The notes beneath the pieces are model-generated. The model was not told the DNA's origin and ran no database searches. It saw only the letters and a list, made by a program, of their open reading frames with translations. Source: a virus. Taken from it: a DNA stretch of 64,000 nt. Made by a program: the position numbers and the translations under genes. The stretch lies in the IMG/VR virus record IMGVR_UViG_3300036781_000838, positions 31,135 through 95,134 of that record. One strand, given 5' to 3'. This document shows, one piece after another, positions 59,377-64,000 of the stretch (positions within the stretch are counted from its first letter, which is position 1; the number at the start of each line of letters is the position of its first letter).

Positions 59377-59457
59377 TTATATCATGCGTTGAAAATCATC
59401 GAACCGCTTGGCGAGTCGTTTAATAAAATGATAAAGCCGGCTGGCTAAACGTTTCAT
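59377..59457 (-). CDS. Possible micro-protein (26 aa)
   Basis: 26 residues, amphipathic and very basic (two KRLA repeats: MKRLASRLYHFIKRLAKRF). It exactly fills the space between the HNH gene and the helicase start. Too short to assign; could be a leader peptide or chance frame. Confidence 0.3.
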   Translation of the reverse strand: MKRLASRLYHFIKRLAKRFDDFQRMI

Positions 59458-59463
59458 AGGCTA

Positions 59464-59880
59464 TTAGTTTAAGCGAGAATCTGCCAACCCAAGCTCCATG
59501 GCTTTTGAAGGGTGTTCATTCACCCACCGGTGGCAATTGAAGCACAAGACTATCCAGTACCTGGTGTCCAGGTAAAGGGAGCCGTTCCTTCCTTTTTTAT
59601 GTTGAATGGTGAGTGTCTCAGGGTCGTACCATGTACACCCCTCTAACCTGGCAATACAAGATGGGTTGTGCTGTAGAAATTCCTTTCGGAGCACACTGTA
59701 TTGCTTGTCCTGGATAATGCGTTTTTCGGATCTCGGATTTATTGTTTTGGTTGTAACAGTTCTGGGAGTTTGGGTTTTTATTTCAGACCAGCACCGTTGA
59801 CAGTATTTTAATCTTCCCTCACTTTTCCAAATCGCCTGCTCGCTGTTACAACCATCGCAATGTTTTAATTTAGTTAGCAT
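59464..59880 (-). CDS. HNH endonuclease with N-terminal zinc ribbon
   Basis: 138 residues. C8-x2-C11 and C27-x2-C30 form an N-terminal zinc ribbon. TIQHKKGRNGSLYLDTRYWIVLCFNCHRWV is an HNH nuclease of the type found in Bacteroidota phages, in parts TIQHKKGR and VLCFNCHRW. The first His of the usual HH pair is Gln (IQHKK). Could nick DNA in packaging, homing or repair. Confidence 0.8.
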   Translation of the reverse strand: MLTKLKHCDGCNSEQAIWKSEGRLKYCQRCWSEIKTQTPRTVTTKTINPRSEKRIIQDKQYSVLRKEFLQHNPSCIARLEGCTWYDPETLTIQHKKGRNGSLYLDTRYWIVLCFNCHRWVNEHPSKAMELGLADSRLN

Positions 59881-60082
59881 CCACTTCCTGCAGTACGGGT
59901 TCTTTTACCGTTTCTTTTTCTTTTTTGGAGATGGTCACTTCGCCGGTACTGTTTACGCTGACTACAGTCTTGACCTCAACGTCGCCTGAAAAAATTTGAT
60001 TGAAGAACTCTCTCTCAAGATTTGTTTCAGGAGCCAACGTTAAAAGATTTGTAGTGCCGGTAACTTTAAATTCATACTTCAT
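59870..60082 (-). CDS. Hypothetical small protein (70 aa)
   Basis: 70 residues. A beta-rich first half (YEFKVTGTTNLLTL, VEVKTVVSVNSTGEVTI) and a charged tail. The coding regions overlap upstream by four bases and downstream by eleven. Not recognised. Confidence 0.6.
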   Translation of the reverse strand: MKYEFKVTGTTNLLTLAPETNLEREFFNQIFSGDVEVKTVVSVNSTGEVTISKKEKETVKEPVLQEVDAN

Positions 60083-60648
60083 TCAGCGGCTGTTTTTAGG
60101 TTGAAGAATACGCGGGGCAAAATGCCTTGTTCAATCAGCTTTTTGGCAATATCTATTCTCGATATCCCCAATTCTGCAAAGGATTGATAATTTGTCAGCG
60201 CATTATTGGTATAGTTCTTTGTTCGCTCGATGATGCTTTTTTTGAGAAATGTTGACTTGTGGAACAGGGATAGCAGTAAATCATCGACTTCCTTGCTAAC
60301 TATCGACTGCTTCCATTCATTGAGTACCCTTTGCGCGCGCTTGTGTAGATTTTCGATCTTAAGTTTGTCTTTGAAACTCATTGTGGCGATTTCCTTATCC
60401 GTATACATAGACAAACCGTGTAATGCATCTTTGTAAAGCCTATTCTGATAAGGGGAGAACACATCGCTTTCAAAAACGAGTGATGGTGTCCTATCCTGGT
60501 AGGATTTACCTTCGAAGCTGTTGCCATGTAGTTGTAAATCCTGGATCTGGTTCGACTCGTACGGCAACGTGAAGTGGTGTTTGGAATCTGTATAGTACAC
60601 AGTTACGCTCTTCTCATTACAATGAGAAGTTTTGTTTGGATTTGCCAT
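60079..60648 (-). CDS. Conserved early protein (189 aa), function unknown
   Basis: 189 residues. KLKIENLHKRAQRVLNEWKQ, VDDLLLSLFHKSTFLKKSI and LGISRIDIAKKLIEQGILPRVFFNL match my memory of a conserved crAss-like early protein without function. Helical throughout the C-terminal half. A TTGTAGAATA element runs directly into the ATG, and an inverted repeat lies within codons 7-13. Confidence 0.7.
   Translation of the reverse strand: MANPNKTSHCNEKSVTVYYTDSKHHFTLPYESNQIQDLQLHGNSFEGKSYQDRTPSLVFESDVFSPYQNRLYKDALHGLSMYTDKEIATMSFKDKLKIENLHKRAQRVLNEWKQSIVSKEVDDLLLSLFHKSTFLKKSIIERTKNYTNNALTNYQSFAELGISRIDIAKKLIEQGILPRVFFNLKTAAE
60610..60629. repeat. Perfect inverted repeat just inside the 189-aa gene
   Basis: CTTCTCATT / AATGAGAAG arms of nine bases with a 2-base spacer, beginning 19 bases after the A of the start codon. 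It could be an operator or an mRNA hairpin that hides the start; nothing else supports either. Confidence 0.5.
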
Positions 60649-60649
60649 T

Positions 60650-60727
60650 ATTCTACAATTTATGGGGCTGTAAAGGTAGTATTTAATTCTATTCTACAAA
60701 CTATTCTACAACTTTTATTCTACAATT
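60650..60727 (-). promoter_or_regulatory. Four TTGTAGAATA elements upstream of 189-aa gene
   Basis: Copies at 60650-60659, 60691-60700, 60703-60712 and 60718-60727, all in the direction of the gene. The nearest one touches the start codon, so it cannot be the -7 element of that gene; this suggests a binding site for a regulator at least in this cluster. Confidence 0.6.
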
Positions 60728-60757
60728 AAAGGGGAGATGAGTGGTCATCCCCCCTTT
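60728..60757 (-). terminator. Hairpin terminator after 148-aa gene
   Basis: Stem AAAGGGG...GATGA / TCATC...CCCCTTT with a single-base mismatch on each side and a 4-base loop, 29 bases after the stop of the gene at 60786. It overlaps the start of the element cluster upstream of the next unit. Confidence 0.7.
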
Positions 60758-60785
60758 TTGCTCATAAATAATTCGCCCGGGGATA

Positions 60786-61232
60786 CTATAAAGTAGCAGT
60801 GCCGGCGAGTTCTTTTTTGGCTTTTTGCGCTGCACGGATAGCCTCGGTGTTGTTGTGGGCGATCAGCACGTCGGTATCTTCCATATTGGTCGTATAAAAG
60901 GCCGTCCTGTAGATAGGCTGGTCATCCAGGGTACACGTGATACCAGAGTCACCCGCCATTTTCATATCCTGCATGGGATTGAGCGGATTGGGCGCCGTCA
61001 GTGTTTCTTTGATCACAATTTTACCTTCCAGGGGCCTGCCCAAAGTGTAACCCAGCTCCTGCAGGTCGGCAACGCGCCCCCGGATCAATGCTGATTTGGT
61101 GCGGGGCTGGAGCCATCCATTAATGAATTCCTGGGAGGTCTGCTGGACACGGATATAGCCGTAATCGGGGTTATTTGTGGAAGCTACCACCACTAAGCCA
61201 AGTTCATTGGCTGTCACTATTACTTTTGACAT
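60786..61232 (-). CDS. Conserved crAss-like protein (148 aa), function unknown
   Basis: 148 residues. NPDYGYIRVQQTSQEF, KSALIRGRVADLQELGYTLGRPLEGKIVIKE in parts, NPLNPMQDMKMAGDSGITCTLDDQPIYR in parts, and AFYTTNMEDTDVLIAHNN resemble an abundant conserved early protein of crAss-like phages, recalled not searched. Beta-rich, no catalytic residues. Followed by a terminator, preceded by a 90-base space, so it is probably monocistronic and highly expressed. Confidence 0.75.
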   Translation of the reverse strand: MSKVIVTANELGLVVVASTNNPDYGYIRVQQTSQEFINGWLQPRTKSALIRGRVADLQELGYTLGRPLEGKIVIKETLTAPNPLNPMQDMKMAGDSGITCTLDDQPIYRTAFYTTNMEDTDVLIAHNNTEAIRAAQKAKKELAGTATL

Positions 61233-61322
61233 AAATTTTGATTAAAAATGGAGTGTGTGTTAATTGATTTACTGAGTTGATTTACAAGTCTGAGCGGGTT
61301 AGACCAAGCCTTGTACTTCGGC

Positions 61323-61553
61323 TTAGTCTTCTATAACATATTCCTCCAGTTTCTCTGATATGGGGATATCAGGAAGTTCAGGAAGTCCTTTTTCGGGCGC
61401 TTCAGTGCGTTCAAGCGCCGATCCCCTCCAGGGGGATTCGATTTCTTCACCGTGGCCGGTGGCTATGAGGTATTCTATATCTTCATCGGTAATGCTGGCC
61501 CATTGTGCAAAAGTCAATTCTACGGTTTTGCCTGTCGAAAGTTGGTATAACAT
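61323..61553 (-). CDS. Conserved small early protein (76 aa)
   Basis: 76 residues from the ATG at 61553; a longer start at 61592 begins with hydrophobic residues lacking support. LSTGKTVELTFAQWASITDEDIEYLIATGHGEEI matches a small crAss-like early protein I recall, in parts YQLSTGKTVEL and TDEDIEYLIA. Acidic C-terminus. An early element lies at 61598-61606, just upstream. Confidence 0.65.
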   Translation of the reverse strand: MLYQLSTGKTVELTFAQWASITDEDIEYLIATGHGEEIESPWRGSALERTEAPEKGLPELPDIPISEKLEEYVIED

Positions 61554-61636
61554 AGGTGTTTGGATTTTTAGAGTTACTAAAATACAAAGCACCTTTGTTC
61601 TACAATTAATCAGGGAATCTTTAGAGGATTATATGG

Positions 61637-61810
61637 CTATGAATATTGCGGCCGGGCACTTTTTTGGTACCTCATCCTGCCTTTCCAATAGGCATTCGTT
61701 TTATTGATCTGTTCCTGTTTTTGGGATAATTGTTCCTTTAACCTCAAATTTTCAGTTATTAATCGTTTCCGCTCTGAAAAGATGTAGTTAAACCAGTTCA
61801 AAAGTTTCAT
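61637..61810 (-). CDS. Small coiled-coil protein (57 aa)
   Basis: 57 residues, one long helix with Leu heptads (LITENLRLKEQLSQKQEQI) and a basic tail. Not recognised. Separated from the next gene by 76 bases that hold the terminator for the upstream unit. Confidence 0.45.
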   Translation of the reverse strand: MKLLNWFNYIFSERKRLITENLRLKEQLSQKQEQINKTNAYWKGRMRYQKSARPQYS

Positions 61811-61835
61811 GTAAGGGTTCTGAAGGTTTAAAATG

Positions 61836-61865
61836 AAAAAAGGGTAGCAGATTGCTACCCTTTTT
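61836..61865 (-). terminator. Rho-independent terminator after HTH-like gene
   Basis: Perfect stem AAAAAGGGTAGCA / TGCTACCCTTTTT around a 3-4 base loop, 21 bases after the stop of the gene at 61887, with flanking A and T runs that would let it work in both directions. Confidence 0.8.
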
Positions 61866-61886
61866 CTAATGTGGGAAGTAGTATTA

Positions 61887-62387
61887 TTAAAAGATTATCT
61901 CAAATTTTCCATTTTCACCCATCGTAAATGATTTTGCACCTTCTACTTGTACGAAAGATCCTTCTGGAATCTGAAGTGGTGTGCCATTAATAAAAAGGAT
62001 GTTGATATGTTTGCCAGCGTTCGTTGTTGTTGACTTTCGTGATCCTGCCGGCTGTCCGACGTTACTTTTTTGAGAATTCTGATTGTTAGGTGTTCCGGAT
62101 GGATTAGTAGGGGGAGTGCTTTTATCTTTTTGTTCTGCACCATTCTTTGAAGTTTGAGGTAAATTGCCTCTTACAGATGGAACAATTACTCCTGCCTCAC
62201 GCAATAATTTTTTTTGATAATGTACCGTAGATATAGCGACGCCAAAATGCAAGGCCAATGCTGCTGGGCGAACCTTGTTTAAAACCATTTTTTCAAATTC
62301 CTTTTTTTGATCATCGGTCCAATTGCCACCAGAAACTTCTGTTTGCTGTACCTTTCTCGCTGTTTTTTTTGCAGATTTCGCTGTCAT
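61887..62387 (-). CDS. Putative HTH DNA-binding protein (166 aa)
   Basis: 166 residues from the ATG at 62387; an upstream TTG at 62414 is possible but less likely. A basic N-terminus precedes WTDDQKKEFEKMVLNKVRPAALALHFGVAISTVHYQKKLLR, in parts LNKVRPAALALHFGV and STVHYQKKLL, a helix-turn-helix like that of homeodomain-type or transposase N-terminal proteins. Then a Ser/Thr/Pro/Asn-rich linker and a small beta-rich C-terminal domain (INILFINGTPLQIPEGSFVQV). It faces the integrase across the window's longest gap, so it may be a recombination-directionality factor or a regulator of lysogeny. Monocistronic with a strong terminator. Confidence 0.65.
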   Translation of the reverse strand: MTAKSAKKTARKVQQTEVSGGNWTDDQKKEFEKMVLNKVRPAALALHFGVAISTVHYQKKLLREAGVIVPSVRGNLPQTSKNGAEQKDKSTPPTNPSGTPNNQNSQKSNVGQPAGSRKSTTTNAGKHINILFINGTPLQIPEGSFVQVEGAKSFTMGENGKFEIIF

Positions 62388-62716
62388 TTGGAGTAAATAT
62401 TTAGTCGCCCTCAATTAGAGAATAAAAGTACAACATTTTGTAGAATTAAATGGCCCCGGGCCAAAAATTTCTTCAGTTTTCGCGCTATTTGTAGGTTTAT
62501 TTTTTAGTAAAATTTACTTTATGTCATTTGTACATTATAATGCTGTACTACTTTTAGTTATTGACTTTTAAGTACTTATACCCTTGTATCGGAGTGCTGA
62601 ACGGACAAATGAACTTTTGGCCCCGGGCAAATGGAAACTGTATTCTATTATTCATCAATATAGATATAATCTACTAATAATTGTCCAAATAAATATTGGG
62701 TACAGTTTTTGAACTG
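62388..62716. other. 329-base non-coding region next to the integrase; candidate attachment region
   Basis: AT-rich gap between the HTH-like gene start and the integrase stop. It holds a TTTGTAGAAT element (62437-62446) and two GC islands in otherwise AT-rich sequence: TGGCCCCGGGCCA at 62451-62463 and TTTTGGCCCCGGGCAAA at 62615-62631, with the same core about 165 bases apart. Several short direct repeats of TTATTTTTTA-like sequence lie between. No tRNA-like or coding sequence seen. Position beside an integrase makes it the best place to look for an attP site. Confidence 0.45.
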
Positions 62717-64000
62717 CTAACTGGTTGCAGTGGTCCGTCGTATGGGGATGCTTTTCTTGTCTCCCATCACCTCAGCATAGATATTTAATAATACCGTCGC
62801 ATCCTTATGTCCTGATAAGGCTTGAACGCTTTTTATGTCCATGCCGTCGCGAAAACACCTGGAGCAAAAGCAGCTACGAAAAAAATAAATGCTTCTGGCT
62901 TCCAGTCGTAACCCTTTTAATACCGCTTCAAGCACTGTTTCATTTAACGCTCTGTCATCACATGCTACCCCGTTAGGACTCAAAAAGACGAGTTCGTCCG
63001 GATCCCGGTCCTTACATTGTACCAGGAGCATTCTTTCCAGCGATGAATTTTTGTGAAAAGGTAATTCCCTGGAATCTTCCATTTTTGTTGCTTTCATCAC
63101 CCTGTATGCTGCAGCTGTTCCCTCGCGCGTACGTGCGAGGGCCTGGTCAATGGTAATTATCCTGTTTTTAAAATTGATTTTTTTAACCTGCACGCCGATG
63201 GCTTCAGCAGGGCGTACCCCGGTTTCAGCCAGGAATAAAAAAATGGGGTAGTAGTGGGAATGATTATAGCGGTGACTTTCTTTATGCACAAATTTATCTG
63301 TGCGTATAGCGTTCAGGATATTTTCTACATCTTCATCGGGCAAGATTCTGTGCAGGCTTATTTTTTGATCTGTTTTCCTTCTGCCTGGAACATCTTGCAT
63401 CGGATTATCATCGATACGCTTTTTTCGGACCATCCAGGCGCAAAAATCATTGAGGACCAACTTTCGGTTGTTGAACGTTTTTGGTGAATAGCCCATGTTC
63501 TGGAGCAGCTGGGGCATATTATCTATCGTTACCGGAATTTCCTCCTCATCAATGATAACTGATTCTCCCCAATTTTGTACCATGATAAGGGTCCAATGGT
63601 ATAGATCCTTATCCAGGCTACGACCGGTCGTTTTCAAGTACTCCTTTAGAGCGATATGAACTATTAACGGCTGTTCTACAGAAGGAGGAATATATTCTAC
63701 AACCTTTGGGATAACCAATGGTTGCGTCCGGGATGGGGCTATGGTTGTATCCGTACTGCGCTGTCGGATCATTTCCTTGTACCGGGCTTGCGTATTATCA
63801 TGCGTGCCCATGGAAATGTCGAGTTCTATTACCTTGGAAATTTGCTTTTCCAGGAGGGCCGTTAATGTCTTTTTAGGGGGAAGTGTGAGGTATTTTGGCT
63901 CACCCTGGTAGCGGTATTTGAACCGTCTTGTTGCGCCTAACTCTTGAAGGGAAACGCTTCCTTTGGAAGCCCTTTTTCGTGACTCTTTTCGTGTACCCAT
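62717..64000 (-). CDS. Tyrosine recombinase/integrase
   Basis: 427 residues, start codon at the last three bases of the window, so an upstream start cannot be excluded. The N-terminal 70 residues have an arm-type DNA-binding pattern (TRRFKYRYQGEPKYLTLPP). A core-binding domain follows. The catalytic residues are R263 in TGVRPAEA, R375 in YFFRSCFCSR, H398 in LSGHKD and the nucleophile Y408 in LNIYAEV. The usual His of HxxR is Tyr372. It would integrate the phage or resolve dimers. Its presence suggests temperate or plasmid-like behaviour, unusual among crAss-like phages. Confidence 0.88.
   Translation of the reverse strand: MGTRKESRKRASKGSVSLQELGATRRFKYRYQGEPKYLTLPPKKTLTALLEKQISKVIELDISMGTHDNTQARYKEMIRQRSTDTTIAPSRTQPLVIPKVVEYIPPSVEQPLIVHIALKEYLKTTGRSLDKDLYHWTLIMVQNWGESVIIDEEEIPVTIDNMPQLLQNMGYSPKTFNNRKLVLNDFCAWMVRKKRIDDNPMQDVPGRRKTDQKISLHRILPDEDVENILNAIRTDKFVHKESHRYNHSHYYPIFLFLAETGVRPAEAIGVQVKKINFKNRIITIDQALARTREGTAAAYRVMKATKMEDSRELPFHKNSSLERMLLVQCKDRDPDELVFLSPNGVACDDRALNETVLEAVLKGLRLEARSIYFFRSCFCSRCFRDGMDIKSVQALSGHKDATVLLNIYAEVMGDKKSIPIRRTTATS

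Noticed and set aside
63670-63705. Additional copies of the early element (TTCTACA-type) inside the integrase gene
   Set aside because: Both are in coding sequence, only partly match, and encode ordinary residues of the integrase (VEQP and VVEYIPP), so chance matches are likely.
1-64000. TAG stop-codon reassignment, which occurs in some crAss-like phages
   Set aside because: The giant genes are open in the standard code, and TAG is used as a true stop at the ends of several genes (for example the glycosylase gene at 53543 and the gene at 37882).
1-64000. CRISPR arrays, insertion sequences and long direct repeats
   Set aside because: No regularly spaced repeat-spacer unit, no transposase gene and no long repeat was seen on reading; the only recurrent element is the short early motif.

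Overview
The window looks like about two thirds of a large tailed phage genome of the crAss-like group (order Crassvirales), infecting a member of the Bacteroidota, either as a free phage or as an integrated or metagenomic copy. The evidence is a set of hallmark genes read from their translations. They are a 4,522-residue virion protein carrying the DFDID catalytic motif of crAss-like (YonO-type) RNA polymerases, neighbouring capsid-cargo-type proteins, a family A DNA polymerase, a DnaG-type primase, a DnaB-type helicase, an SF2 helicase, a WGR-ligase, a uracil-DNA glycosylase, and a suite of small early proteins resembling the conserved crAss-like set. The giant frames use the standard genetic code; I see no sign of TAG reassignment. 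No tRNA genes or CRISPR arrays were seen. Major capsid protein, portal, terminase and tail-tube genes are not in the window and presumably lie beyond the left edge. All family assignments are from reading motifs, without database searches.

Layout. (1) 1-29846, plus strand: the late virion block, six very long genes with almost no gaps: a muzzle/stabilisation-type tail protein, a cargo protein with a C-terminal GH24 lysozyme, two further cargo-type proteins, the giant RNA polymerase polyprotein, and a second giant protein with zincin-like and PD-(D/E)XK nuclease motifs. (2) 29957-31578: two accessory genes facing each other, an ABC/SMC-type ATPase and a SAM-dependent methyltransferase-like protein. 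(3) 31805-51234, minus strand: replication, recombination and modification block with ligase, DNA polymerase, RecB-like nuclease, a complete-looking ubiquitin-like conjugation cassette (Ub-like protein, E2-like protein, JAMM protease, E1-like enzyme), primase, SSB-like protein, RecT-like annealase, DnaB-like helicase and a DnaA-domain-IV-like protein. (4) 51382-53527, plus strand: a lysis cassette (membrane-anchored GAF-like protein, lipoprotein with a C-terminal membrane segment that looks like a unimolecular spanin, GH24 endolysin) and a small fibre-like protein. (5) 53543-61810, mostly minus strand: uracil-DNA glycosylase, zinc-cluster protein, SF2 helicase, HNH nuclease and many small early proteins. 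(6) 61887-64000, minus strand: a putative DNA-binding protein, a 329-base gap, and a tyrosine recombinase that reaches the right edge.

Regulation. A short element reading TTTGTAGAATA occurs 16 times, only in the right half, in or at the edges of intergenic spaces and almost always pointing into the next gene. Two copies form a perfect inverted repeat at 33842-33868. It is the best candidate for an early promoter element or the operator of a phage regulator. Late genes instead share a CCTATG start context. Simple hairpin terminators separate several early units.

The most interesting items are the phage-borne ubiquitin-like cassette, with a predicted internal processing site in the Ub-like protein, the unsplit giant RNA polymerase, the repeated early element, and the presence of an integrase in a crAss-like genome.
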